From Micavibrio sp. (lineage in GTDB: Bacteria; Pseudomonadota; Alphaproteobacteria; Micavibrionales; Micavibrionaceae), in assembly GCA_030824805.1 (NCBI GenBank), contig JAPJRC010000001.1, forward strand, positions 1 through 64,000: a stretch of 64,000 nt of DNA, read 5' to 3'. The notes beneath the pieces are model-generated. The model saw nothing but the letters and a program-made list of their open reading frames with translations. It did not search any database and had not been told where the DNA came from. Positions 44,427 through 52,380 of the stretch are shown here, piece after piece; the first letter of the stretch is position 1; each line of letters opens with the position of its first letter. The translations under genes were made by a program, and so were the position numbers.

Positions 44427-44735
44427 TTAGTGCCGGATATGAACGGAATTTGCCGCCCCGTTCCTTTCCAGGTAGTTGGCCATGAACATTGCCCAAGGGG
44501 TTTTGCACTGGCGCCGACGCTCTTTGTTCGAGGCGCTGCGCAAGATCTGGCACAATTGTTCATAGGTGAGTTCCGGGTTGCCAAAGGCTCTGCGGAATTC
44601 TGTCAGCGACTGCAGACTGGCGTATTCGGCATAGTCGGCATTCTGGTGGTCCATCTCGCAGGACAGACGATAGGCATATCTGGTTTCTTCGAGTACCCGG
44701 TGTATTACTTTTTTCTTCGGTTCGTTGGAGCTCAT
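44427..44735 (-). CDS. Unrecognised basic protein (102 residues)
   Basis: A 102-residue protein with a strong AGGAGG eight bases before the ATG at 44735; two further in-frame ATG codons (44738-44741) lie too close to it. The N-terminus is basic (NEPKKKVIHRVLEE), the middle is acidic and aromatic, and ASNKERRRQCKTPWAMFMANYLERNG is the best-defined region, ending in a helical basic segment. No family is recognised. It stands alone between rpsF and fabD, with about 300-370 bases of apparently gene-free DNA on each side; the 370-base upstream side holds its own promoter and that of fabD. Confidence 0.65.
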   Translation of the reverse strand: MSSNEPKKKVIHRVLEETRYAYRLSCEMDHQNADYAEYASLQSLTEFRRAFGNPELTYEQLCQILRSASNKERRRQCKTPWAMFMANYLERNGAANSVHIRH

Positions 44736-45105
44736 GGTCATTACCTCCTGTGGTTAGTAGTTGGTGGCTATGAGTCCTCTATGGTGCCGCTTGGCGGATT
44801 ATCATGCTTCCGCCTTTACCTTATCTCTCTGATATCCCTCGCATCATTGAAGGCTTTTTATTGGACAGTAATGTGGCGATACGGGGTTTATATTGTGGGG
44901 AAATCCCGGGGCCGAATCGAACAACAATGTACTGATTTTGTATTTATATAACAAAAAGCCTTTTAGGCCTATAATTTTCTGTTGTGCATTGTGTTATTCA
45001 GTGTCTGTTTATATTAGACGAAATGAGCTGCCGCGCACTTGACGAAAGTTCCTCCGCTTTGCAATGTTGCGCACAACTAATACAAGACACCAAAGAGGGT
45101 AGAGC

Positions 45106-46062
45106 ATGAGCCGCGCGTTTATATTTCCGGGACAAGGATCGCAGTTTGTCGGCATGGGCAAAGATCTTGCCGATGCGTTCACGGAAGCAAAAGAAGTTTT
45201 TCAGGAAGTCGATGATGCGCTGAGTCAGAAGCTTTCAACACTTATGTTCGAAGGACCGGAAGAGCAGCTTAATCTCACCGAAAACACCCAGCCAGCGCTG
45301 ATGGCCGTATCCATGGCGGTTGTGAAGATTTTGAAAAAACAGGGCGGTATCAAATTTGAGAGCACATGTTCTTTCATGGCAGGCCACAGCCTTGGCGAAT
45401 ATTCCGCACTGACGGCATCCGGCGCGCTTGATCTTGGTGTTACCGCCAAACTGCTCCGCACGCGCGGCAAGGCGATGCAAAAGGCCGTGCCGGTCGGCGT
45501 TGGCGCTATGGCGGCCATACTCGGTATGAACCTGCCCGAAGTGCAGGACGTGGTGAAAAAAGCATCGGCTGAAGGCGGCAAGGAAGTCGTCTGTCAGGCA
45601 GCGAACGACAACAGCGATGGCCAGATCGTGGTATCGGGCCATGCCGGTGCGGTGCAGCTGGCCATCAATTACGCGACCGAGGCAGGCGCAAAACGCGCTA
45701 TCCTTCTTCCTGTTTCCGCGCCTTTCCATTGCTCCCTTATGGCACCCGCCGCGCAGGAAATGGCATATGCGCTGGCCGACACAAACATCCGCCCGCCCTT
45801 TGTGCCCGTTGTATCGAACGTCACGGCAAAAGGCGTGAGCGAGCCGTCCGACATCCGCCGCCTGCTGGTCGACCAGATCACGGGCATGGTGCGCTGGAGA
45901 GAGTCCGTTCAATGGATGAAGGAGCAGGGCGTTACAGAAATGGTCGAGCTGGGCGCGGGCAAAGTGCTCGCCGGTCTTGTCAAACGCATAGAAAAAGACA
46001 TCGCTTGCGATAGCGTCGGCACGCCCGAAGGTATCGAAGCGCTGATCGCCAAGCTGAAATAA
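45106..46062 (+). CDS. fabD: Malonyl-CoA:ACP transacylase
   Basis: A 318-residue FabD. It loads malonate onto ACP. The N-terminus is FIFPGQGSQFVGMG, the nucleophile Ser95 lies in MAGHSLGEYSAL, and the His partner region is PVSAPFHCSLM near residue 205. A GAGGG ribosome site precedes the ATG. A weak TTGACG (45039-45044) lies 61 bases before the start as a possible -35. It begins the fab cluster and is followed by a small unknown gene before fabG. Confidence 0.97.
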   Translation: MSRAFIFPGQGSQFVGMGKDLADAFTEAKEVFQEVDDALSQKLSTLMFEGPEEQLNLTENTQPALMAVSMAVVKILKKQGGIKFESTCSFMAGHSLGEYSALTASGALDLGVTAKLLRTRGKAMQKAVPVGVGAMAAILGMNLPEVQDVVKKASAEGGKEVVCQAANDNSDGQIVVSGHAGAVQLAINYATEAGAKRAILLPVSAPFHCSLMAPAAQEMAYALADTNIRPPFVPVVSNVTAKGVSEPSDIRRLLVDQITGMVRWRESVQWMKEQGVTEMVELGAGKVLAGLVKRIEKDIACDSVGTPEGIEALIAKLK

Positions 46063-46071
46063 AGCTTCGTT

Positions 46072-46386
46072 ATGTCCGATATGGCCCGCGAGCTGACCAT
46101 GGAATATCGCCGCAGCACGGAATGCAAAGACGTGCTCGATTTCATGGCGCAAACTGATCGGGTGATTGACAGCAAAATGATGGACGATATGAGCGCGGAA
46201 GTTCCTTTTTCACGCGCTGCGTTCATCAGGGTATGCAACACCATGATCACACTGCACAGGGACACAATGGTGCGGGCAAGCGGCGGTGTAACCGTCACGG
46301 GAGACGGTGTAAAGGTATCGACACACCGTATCGAAGGCGGTATGGGCTATGTATTGCAACGTGAAGCGCTGGCGCCGACCTTATAA
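46072..46386 (+). CDS. Unrecognised 104-residue protein between fabD and fabG
   Basis: A 104-residue protein with a 46-residue helical, acidic N-terminal half (MAQTDRVIDSKMMDDMSAEV) and a beta-like C-terminal half (ASGGVTVTGDGVKVSTHRIEGG). No domain is recognised. It starts nine bases after fabD and ends 24 bases before fabG, so it is co-transcribed with the fatty-acid genes. There is no convincing Shine-Dalgarno site, so translation probably depends on coupling to fabD. Confidence 0.7.
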   Translation: MSDMARELTMEYRRSTECKDVLDFMAQTDRVIDSKMMDDMSAEVPFSRAAFIRVCNTMITLHRDTMVRASGGVTVTGDGVKVSTHRIEGGMGYVLQREALAPTL

Positions 46387-46410
46387 ATCTTAACAACACA
46401 GGAAATGAAT

Positions 46411-47148
46411 ATGTTCGATCTTACAGGAAAAACAGCACTTGTTACGGGCGCCACGGGCGGTATCGGCGGTGCGATCGCAAAAGCTTTGCATGCGCAGGGC
46501 GCGAAAGTCGGTATCTCCGGCCGCAACACTGAAAAGCTCGAGGCGCTTGCCAAGGAGCTTGGCGACAACGTGGTCGTGCTGACGGCCGATTTATCGACGA
46601 AGGAAGCCGCCGTTGAACTTATCGCCCGCGCCGAAGAGCAGCTCGGGCAAGTCGATATCCTCGTGAACAACGCCGGCCTTACCAAAGACGGCCTGTCCAT
46701 GCGCATGAAGGATGAAGACTGGCAGCAGGTGATCGACGTCAACATGACGGCGACGTTCAAACTGGCGCAGGCGTGCCAGCGTGGGATGATGAAGCGCCGC
46801 TGGGGCCGTATCGTCAACGTAGCATCCGTCGTCGGCGTGACAGGCAATCCCGGCCAGTGCAATTACGTGGCTTCCAAGGCCGGTATGATCGGCTGGTCCA
46901 AAGCCATGGCCGCCGAGATCGCCTCGCGCAATATCACGGTGAACTGTGTCGCGCCGGGCTTTATTGCCACGGCGATGACCGAAGTTCTGACCGACGAGCA
47001 GAAATCCAAGATCAATTACACCATTCCGGCCGGCAAGATGGGTTCCTCCGAAGACATTGCTGCGGCTGTGGCCTTTCTTGCTTCCGAAGAAGCCGGATAC
47101 GTCACGGGATCGACCATTCATGTGAATGGCGGCATGGCGATGATCTAA
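46411..47148 (+). CDS. fabG: 3-oxoacyl-[ACP] reductase
   Basis: A 245-residue short-chain reductase of the FabG type. Motifs are the cofactor loop TGATGGIGGAIAKAL near residue 12, NNAGLTKDGLSMR with NNAG near residue 85, and the Ser-Tyr-Lys set with YVASKAGMIGWSKA near residue 152. It reduces 3-oxoacyl-ACP with NADPH. I chose the ATG at 46411, eight bases after AGGA; two codons earlier lies another ATG. Confidence 0.97.
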   Translation: MFDLTGKTALVTGATGGIGGAIAKALHAQGAKVGISGRNTEKLEALAKELGDNVVVLTADLSTKEAAVELIARAEEQLGQVDILVNNAGLTKDGLSMRMKDEDWQQVIDVNMTATFKLAQACQRGMMKRRWGRIVNVASVVGVTGNPGQCNYVASKAGMIGWSKAMAAEIASRNITVNCVAPGFIATAMTEVLTDEQKSKINYTIPAGKMGSSEDIAAAVAFLASEEAGYVTGSTIHVNGGMAMI

Positions 47149-47169
47149 CCGATAGAGCGTAACTTCAGG

Positions 47170-47556
47170 TTACGCTTCGGTTATGCTTTCGAGATGTGAG
47201 AGAAGGACGTCCGGCATAAAAGGTTTACCCATGCCGATATCGGCCCCGTGCGCCCGCGCAAGATCAAGAAACGTCGTGCGTCCGACCTGGCCGCCCGCCG
47301 AGATCGCTATAATCTTGATGTCCGGATTGTATTCTTTGGTCTCCTGAATAACCTCTATTCCCTCTTTACCCGGCATCAGAATGTCGGTGATGAGAATATC
47401 GAACTTCTGCTCTTTCAGTTTTTTCATTGCATCGTCGCCATTGAAAACACACATGGCTTTGTAACCGCTCTGGGATAGAAGCGTGGAAATCATAAGGTTC
47501 ATCATGAGATCGTCTTCTACGAGAAGTATCCTTGCGTTTTTTCTTTTCAAATTCAT
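47170..47556 (-). CDS. Stand-alone response-regulator receiver protein
   Basis: A 128-residue single receiver domain (CheY/SpdR-like, no output domain). Acidic pocket residues are in LLVEDDLMM, the phosphoryl-acceptor Asp58 is in ILITDILMPG, the switch Ser is in IIAISAGGQ and the Lys is in GMGKPF. Its cognate kinase is not in this window. It lies on the opposite strand inside the fab cluster, so it is separately transcribed and splits fabG from acpP. The 248 bases upstream hold its promoter and the leader of the 265-residue gene. Confidence 0.93.
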   Translation of the reverse strand: MNLKRKNARILLVEDDLMMNLMISTLLSQSGYKAMCVFNGDDAMKKLKEQKFDILITDILMPGKEGIEVIQETKEYNPDIKIIAISAGGQVGRTTFLDLARAHGADIGMGKPFMPDVLLSHLESITEA

Positions 47557-47804
47557 GGGGCGCTCGTTTGGGTTGTATTTACCAAAAAATATACACCCTC
47601 AGTTGTTTATGCGGCGTTAACAAGCGGTTGCATTTTGAGACACGAGGATAGTTTGGTGTGTGTCAAAGGTATAGGTAAGTATCCATCCAGCCATTATTTC
47701 GCCATTATAATTTCACCGCTTCGCCCTTGCATTTGCAGAGGTAAAAAGCTTAAGAAACATCCGCTTTCCTTTGAAAGCAGGGTGTTTATTTAAGGGGGTG
47801 TGCT

Positions 47805-48602
47805 ATGGCGGTACCGGAAAATCCAAATGATGGTTCTTTGTTGTCGTCTATCTTCATATGCGCAGATGAAGAGGCCCATGACAGGGCCGTAGATATGCTG
47901 GATTTCCTGCAGCTTCCCAATCCGGAAGAGCATGAGCATTTCTCCGGCCCGAATGTCGACCGTATCTATCTGAACACGCAAGGTATAGTGTTAAGCTTCG
48001 TGTATCGCAGGCCGACTTTTACCAGCCTCGTTTCAAGTTTCCTGGGATTGAAGAAAACGGCCAATGCGCCCGTCTTCGATGCGCGCACCGTGGTGGATGA
48101 ACGCATCCTGCAACCTTTGTATCAACTGGACCTGTCTCCCCAATGCTGTCTGGAAGTTGTGCCGGGCATTTACCGCGGCGAGGCCGAGCCCAAAGACCTT
48201 CGTGAAATTACAAAGGAGCTTAAAGCCAAAAAAATTCATTTTTACGACCCGCAACGGGAGTTTGTGGGGGCTGTACGCACGCCGGATGACGAGCAGGATA
48301 TTCTGGTTGTTGCCAATCGCCGCGCCGTTCGCGTCTTGCCCGGTGGCGAAGGTTCCGGTGAAGCTCGCCTGCAGGATAAAACATATGGCCCCCTGAGAGA
48401 GCAGTTCTATGATGCGTTCAACTCCGGGAGGGGATGCGATGTAGCCAAGGCTTTCCAAGAATGTGCCAAAATTGTAGCGCTGCCGCGCACCGACAATGCG
48501 CGGGTTTTGAACGCCCATTGGCAGGATGAAGGCGTGTCCAGCCACCGCACGCGTGAAATCCGCAAGGCGGCAAATTATTTTCAGCAACGATTGGAACAAT
48601 AA
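47805..48602 (+). CDS. Unrecognised 265-residue protein
   Basis: Starts at ATG 47805 with AAGGGGG nearby. No known domain is seen; the protein is soluble and mixed alpha/beta, with short conserved-looking stretches DRIYLNTQGIVLSFVYRR near residue 51, LSPQCCLEVVPGIYRG near residue 108 and KKIHFYDPQREFVGA near residue 143. The middle has a Gly-rich loop, VLPGGEGSGEA. A 34-base hairpin (AAACATCC-GCTTTC/GAAAGC-GGGTGTTT) lies in its leader. It is one of three genes between fabG and acpP that are not usually there. Confidence 0.75.
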   Translation: MAVPENPNDGSLLSSIFICADEEAHDRAVDMLDFLQLPNPEEHEHFSGPNVDRIYLNTQGIVLSFVYRRPTFTSLVSSFLGLKKTANAPVFDARTVVDERILQPLYQLDLSPQCCLEVVPGIYRGEAEPKDLREITKELKAKKIHFYDPQREFVGAVRTPDDEQDILVVANRRAVRVLPGGEGSGEARLQDKTYGPLREQFYDAFNSGRGCDVAKAFQECAKIVALPRTDNARVLNAHWQDEGVSSHRTREIRKAANYFQQRLEQ

Positions 48603-48650
48603 GCGCGGGTTGTCGTTGCGGCCGGCAATAATTTAAGGCATTTTCGCAGC

Positions 48651-49325
48651 ATGAATTCATTTGATCTTGTTATTTTCGATTGTGACGGCACCCTCACAGA
48701 CTCCGAATATCTGAACAACCAGGCTTTGCTGGATGTTTTGCATGCGGAAGGTTTGACCCAATACACTCTGGAGCATGCTTACAAGCATTGGGTCGGTACA
48801 ACGGTTTCCAACATTCTTCTGGCCATCAAGGCAGAAACGGGCCGCGAATTGCTGCCGCAGGACGTCATTCCACGTTACACGCGCCGTGTGAGCGAGCTGC
48901 AGCTTACCGCGCTGAAGCCTATTGAAGGCGCAGCCGAACTGATTGTTGCTGCAAAAGCCAGATGCAAGGTTTGTGTGGCCTCAAACGGGGAGCGCAAAAA
49001 TGTTATCGATTCCCTTGAAAAGACAGGATTGATGACCAACTTTACCGAAGACATCGTCTTTACCAAGGTTCAGGTAAAAAATCCCAAACCATGGCCCGAC
49101 CTGTTTTTGTTTGCGGCCAGCACAATGGGAGCCGATCCTTCGCGGTGCCTGGTTATTGAGGATAGCAGCGCGGGCGTTCGCGCGGGTGTCGCCGCCGGTA
49201 TGACGGTCTGGGGCTATACGGGTTCTTCGCATGATCCTGAAAAACAGGCGCAGGTGCTGAAATCTGCCGGTGCGCATGAGGTTTTTGACCGTCTTATCCA
49301 CATGCAGAACAAGCTAGAGCTTTGA
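48651..49325 (+). CDS. HAD-family hydrolase (phosphatase-like)
   Basis: A 224-residue haloacid-dehalogenase-fold enzyme. Motif I is FDCDGTLTDSEY with the nucleophile Asp near residue 9, motif II is VASNGERKN near residue 109, motif III is the Lys in VKNPKPWPDLF near residue 140, and motif IV is VIEDSSAGVRAGVAAGM near residue 172. It resembles phosphoglycolate phosphatase or beta-phosphoglucomutase-like enzymes with a helical cap; the exact substrate is unknown. It is probably transcribed together with the gene before it. Confidence 0.92.
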   Translation: MNSFDLVIFDCDGTLTDSEYLNNQALLDVLHAEGLTQYTLEHAYKHWVGTTVSNILLAIKAETGRELLPQDVIPRYTRRVSELQLTALKPIEGAAELIVAAKARCKVCVASNGERKNVIDSLEKTGLMTNFTEDIVFTKVQVKNPKPWPDLFLFAASTMGADPSRCLVIEDSSAGVRAGVAAGMTVWGYTGSSHDPEKQAQVLKSAGAHEVFDRLIHMQNKLEL

Positions 49326-49363
49326 ATATGCTGGAAAAATAATATTCGGGGTGCTATGCAACA

Positions 49364-49386
49364 GGAAAGGGCTTGCAAAGCCTTTC
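49364..49386 (+). promoter_or_regulatory. Hairpin in the acpP leader
   Basis: GAAAGG-GCT and AGC-CTTTC form a short stem around a GCAA-type loop, 60 bases before the acpP ATG. No T run follows, so it is a leader structure rather than a terminator. Confidence 0.3.
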
Positions 49387-49445
49387 GGGATTGGTAAAGT
49401 CCCCCTCGAATTTAACTTAAACAAAAGAAAAGGTAAGGGACCGCA

Positions 49446-49685
49446 ATGAGCGATATTGCAGACCGCGTAAAGAAAATTGTTGTCGAGCATCTCGGCGTAG
49501 ACGCAGCGAAAGTCACGGAAGGCGCAAGCTTTATCGATGATCTGGGCGCGGACTCCCTCGACACGGTTGAATTGGTTATGGCATTCGAAGAAGAATTCAA
49601 AGTCGAAATTCCGGACGATGCAGCCGAGAAAATCCAGACGGTTGGCGATGCAGTCAACTTCATCAAAGCCAATTCCGGCGAATAA
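49446..49685 (+). CDS. acpP: Acyl carrier protein
   Basis: A 79-residue ACP, very acidic. The phosphopantetheine site is Ser37 in [19 protein letters not shown]. It carries acyl chains for FabD, FabG and FabF encoded around it. AAGG precedes the ATG. It is 92 bases before fabF, and is separated from fabG by a response regulator, an unknown gene and a HAD hydrolase. Confidence 0.98.
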   Translation: MSDIADRVKKIVVEHLGVDAAKVTEGASFIDDLGADSLDTVELVMAFEEEFKVEIPDDAAEKIQTVGDAVNFIKANSGE

Positions 49686-49776
49686 TAGACTGATCAATTA
49701 TTGATATGACGGCGGCCCTGACTATTTGTTATAGTTGAGCCGCCGTTTTTCTATTTGACTGAAAGGGTTACGGACT

Positions 49777-51048
49777 ATGAGACGCGTTGTTGTCACAGGC
49801 ATGGGTATGGTTACGCCGCTAGGTGTTGGCGTAAAGAGGAATTGGGATTCCATTACGGCGGGTAAAAGCGGTATTCGCAAGATCGATGAATTCGATCTGA
49901 CGGATATGGCAAGCCATGTTGCGGGCCTCGTTCCGAAGACAACGGATGAGAATCCAACCGACGGCGCGTTCAACCCCGATTTGTTCGTTGAACGTAAAGA
50001 ACAAAAGAAAATGGACCAGTTCATCATGTACGGCATGGCGGCGGCACAGGAAGCCATTGAGGATTCCGGCTGGAAAGCCGAAACCGAAGAAGATCAACAT
50101 CGTACGGGTGTTCTCATCGGTTCCGGTATCGGCGGTCTTGGCACGATGTTCGAAGCCTCCAAAACACTGATGGAGCGTGGCCCGAAACGTATGTCGCCTT
50201 TTTGTATTCCCGCAATGCTGATCAACCTTGCCTCGGGCTGGGTATCTATCAAATACGGCTTTAAAGGCCCGAACCACTCGGTGGTAACGGCTTGCGCCAC
50301 CGGAACACACGCAATTGGGGATTCCGCGCGCATGATCATGCTGGGCGATGCCGATGTAATGGTGGCAGGCGGCGCGGAAGCCGCCGTAACCCCGCTGGGC
50401 GTGGGTGGATTTGCCGCAGCCCGCGCGCTCTCCACCTCTTACAACGAGACACCCGAACTGGCGTCCCGTCCGTTCGACGAAGGACGCGACGGTTTTGTAA
50501 TCGCTGAAGGCGCCGGTGTTGTGGTGCTGGAAGAATATGAGCATGCGAAAAAACGCGGTGCGAAAATTTATGCCGAAATTATCGGTTACGGTATGTCCGG
50601 CGATGCGTACCACATTACATCGCCTGCCGAGAACGGTGATGGTGGTTTCCGCGCCATGACAGCGGCCCTAAAGAGCGCAGGCATTAATCCGGAAGAGGTT
50701 GATTACATCAACGCGCACGGCACATCCACGCCAGTCGGTGACGGCCTTGAATGCACGGCGATCAAAAATCGTTTCGCAAACAGCCTCGACAAACTTTCGA
50801 TGTCTTCCACAAAATCCGCCATCGGGCATTTGCTTGGTGCTGCCGGTGCGGTGGAGGCAATCTATTCCATCAAGGCTATCGAGACGAGTGTTCTGCCACC
50901 GACGCTCAATCTGGAGAATGTCTCCGAGCCATGCAAAGGTCTGGATCTCGTGCCGAAAGTCGCAAAAGACAAGAAGGTCAATATCGCCCTGTCGAACTCT
51001 TTCGGTTTCGGCGGCACGAATGCTTCTGTCATTATGAAGGCCGTTTAA
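49777..51048 (+). CDS. fabF: 3-oxoacyl-[ACP] synthase II
   Basis: A 423-residue condensing enzyme. The nucleophile Cys173 is in VTACATGTHAIGD; the two catalytic His are in INAHGTSTPVGD near residue 310 and SAIGHLLGAAG near residue 348; the Phe gate region is NSFGFGGTNAS near the end. It elongates acyl-ACP with malonyl-ACP. Its stop is three bases before argC, a gene of another pathway. Confidence 0.98.
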   Translation: MRRVVVTGMGMVTPLGVGVKRNWDSITAGKSGIRKIDEFDLTDMASHVAGLVPKTTDENPTDGAFNPDLFVERKEQKKMDQFIMYGMAAAQEAIEDSGWKAETEEDQHRTGVLIGSGIGGLGTMFEASKTLMERGPKRMSPFCIPAMLINLASGWVSIKYGFKGPNHSVVTACATGTHAIGDSARMIMLGDADVMVAGGAEAAVTPLGVGGFAAARALSTSYNETPELASRPFDEGRDGFVIAEGAGVVVLEEYEHAKKRGAKIYAEIIGYGMSGDAYHITSPAENGDGGFRAMTAALKSAGINPEEVDYINAHGTSTPVGDGLECTAIKNRFANSLDKLSMSSTKSAIGHLLGAAGAVEAIYSIKAIETSVLPPTLNLENVSEPCKGLDLVPKVAKDKKVNIALSNSFGFGGTNASVIMKAV

Positions 51049-51051
51049 GGT

Positions 51052-52011
51052 ATGGCCAGCAAGGTCTTCATAGACGGAGAAGCGGGCACAACCGGCCTTC
51101 GTATAAAATCGCTTCTGAAGCCTTTGATTGACGGCGGCGACATAGAACTTCTGCAGATAGACCCTGATCTCCGCAAGGAACCGTCCGAGCGCGCAAAATT
51201 TTTTAGCCGCGCGGACATCTCTATTCTTTGCCTTCCGGACGAGGAAGCCAAAAAAGCGATGGAACTGGTTTCTGGAGGCCGTGTGATTGACGCCTCAAGC
51301 GCGCACAGGACCGATGACGATTGGGCCTATGGCTTTCCCGAACTGGATGCGGAACAGCCAGAGCGTATCAGAAAAGCAAAACGCGTGACCAATCCGGGCT
51401 GTTATGCCACGGGCGCTATAGCCATATTGAAACCGTTGCTGGATGCAGGATTGATGCCGAGTGATTTCGCGCCGCATATCGACGGCATTTCGGGTTACTC
51501 CGGTGGTGGTAACAAGCTCGTTGATCAATACGAAGCCGAAGACGGTTTATACGCCCGTCAAAATGCGCTTCGCCTTTACGCGCTTCATGCACCCCACAAA
51601 CATATTCCCGAAATTGTCGCGCATGCAGGCCTTACCGCCAACCCCATTTACACGGTTGCAACGATCAACGCCTATCAGGGTATGAAAGTGCAGACGGCGT
51701 TTAATCCTGTAAAACTCAATACCTCTATCGAAGAGGTTCATGCGCTGCTTACACAAGCGTATAAAAATTCCGGCTCGCGCGTGCGCGTTGCCTCATTTGA
51801 TGAAAGCAAAGCGTCGAATGACATCAATTTCAAGAGATTTGCGGGATTTAACAGCAAAACCGGTACGGTAGACGATCAGCTTGATATCTATGTAACCGGC
51901 TGGAACGATCGCAACGGATCACAAGTTACAATTACAGCGATTTTGGACAATCTTGGAAAAGGTGCAGCCGCTCAGGCAGTTCAGAACATGCGCCTTATGC
52001 TTTCCCTCTAA
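51052..52011 (+). CDS. argC: N-acetyl-gamma-glutamyl-phosphate reductase (short, type 2)
   Basis: A 319-residue ArgC of the shorter type-2 class. It reduces N-acetylglutamyl-5-phosphate in arginine synthesis. The N-terminus KVFIDGEAGTTGLRI is the nucleotide-binding loop, the catalytic Cys lies in TNPGCYATGAIA near residue 118, and the His region is HAGLTANPIYTVA near residue 199. It sits three bases behind fabF, an unusual neighbour, and is followed by a bidirectional terminator. Confidence 0.96.
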   Translation: MASKVFIDGEAGTTGLRIKSLLKPLIDGGDIELLQIDPDLRKEPSERAKFFSRADISILCLPDEEAKKAMELVSGGRVIDASSAHRTDDDWAYGFPELDAEQPERIRKAKRVTNPGCYATGAIAILKPLLDAGLMPSDFAPHIDGISGYSGGGNKLVDQYEAEDGLYARQNALRLYALHAPHKHIPEIVAHAGLTANPIYTVATINAYQGMKVQTAFNPVKLNTSIEEVHALLTQAYKNSGSRVRVASFDESKASNDINFKRFAGFNSKTGTVDDQLDIYVTGWNDRNGSQVTITAILDNLGKGAAAQAVQNMRLMLSL

Positions 52012-52024
52012 TACGATAAAAAGA

Positions 52025-52055
52025 GGGTGGAAACCAAAAGGTTTCCACCCTTTTT
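52025..52055. terminator. Bidirectional intrinsic terminator between argC and the KGG gene
   Basis: GGGTGGAAACC (52025-52035), an AAAA loop and GGTTTCCACCC (52040-52050) form a perfect 11-base-pair stem with A residues before and five T after. It can serve the convergent argC and KGG-protein genes from either side. Confidence 0.9.
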
Positions 52056-52068
52056 AATCCTGTGAGGA

Positions 52069-52230
52069 TTACTCGCTAACGCGACGGCCGCCGCCGTGCG
52101 ATGCTTGACCACCTTTGCGACCGGCCTCTACAGCGCGCGGGTCATTTTTTTGAAATTGTCCGCGGTTTTGAACACGTTGTTCGCCGTTGCGTTGTTGGTC
52201 CATGGACTGATTGTTATTTTCGTTAGCCAT
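52069..52230 (-). CDS. KGG-motif stress-induced small protein
   Basis: Read directly: ATG at 52228-52230, TAA at 52069-52071, 53 residues, with AAGGAGAT five bases before the ATG. It is very hydrophilic (Asn/Gln/Arg/Gly-rich, with no hydrophobic stretch). Near the C-terminus EAGRKGGQASHGGGRR fits the KGG repeat of stress-induced proteins of the YciG/GsiB type. Such proteins are made on entry to stationary phase or under stress and act by an unknown route, perhaps as a protein or membrane shield. Confidence 0.8.
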   Translation of the reverse strand: MANENNNQSMDQQRNGEQRVQNRGQFQKNDPRAVEAGRKGGQASHGGGRRVSE

Positions 52231-52344
52231 AACTTATCTCCTTTATAGCTGTTGGGATGCCGTGCCAACGATGCAATAGCGGTGATGTTCCCCCAAATTC
52301 GTTAAAAATTTTTTTGCTTTTATAGAATTTTACGTTTCTTATGG

Positions 52345-52372
52345 TTGACGTCTGAAGTTCAAAAACTATGGC
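52345..52372 (+). promoter_or_regulatory. Putative mltG promoter giving a leaderless GTG start
   Basis: TTGACG (52345-52350) and TATGGC (52367-52372) are 16 bases apart, and the GTG start of mltG comes nine bases after the -10. The TTG within this -35 box is therefore unlikely to be a start codon. Confidence 0.45.
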
Positions 52373-52380
52373 AGTTTCGC

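Noticed and set aside
44430..44951. A 173-codon plus-strand frame opposite the gene at 44427
   Set aside because: The minus-strand gene has a perfect AGGAGG site; the plus frame has no ribosome site and is Phe/Cys-rich without a domain.
45001..45105. A convincing promoter for fabD
   Set aside because: TTGACG at 45039-45044 lacks a good -10 at 16-18 bases; too weak to list as a feature.
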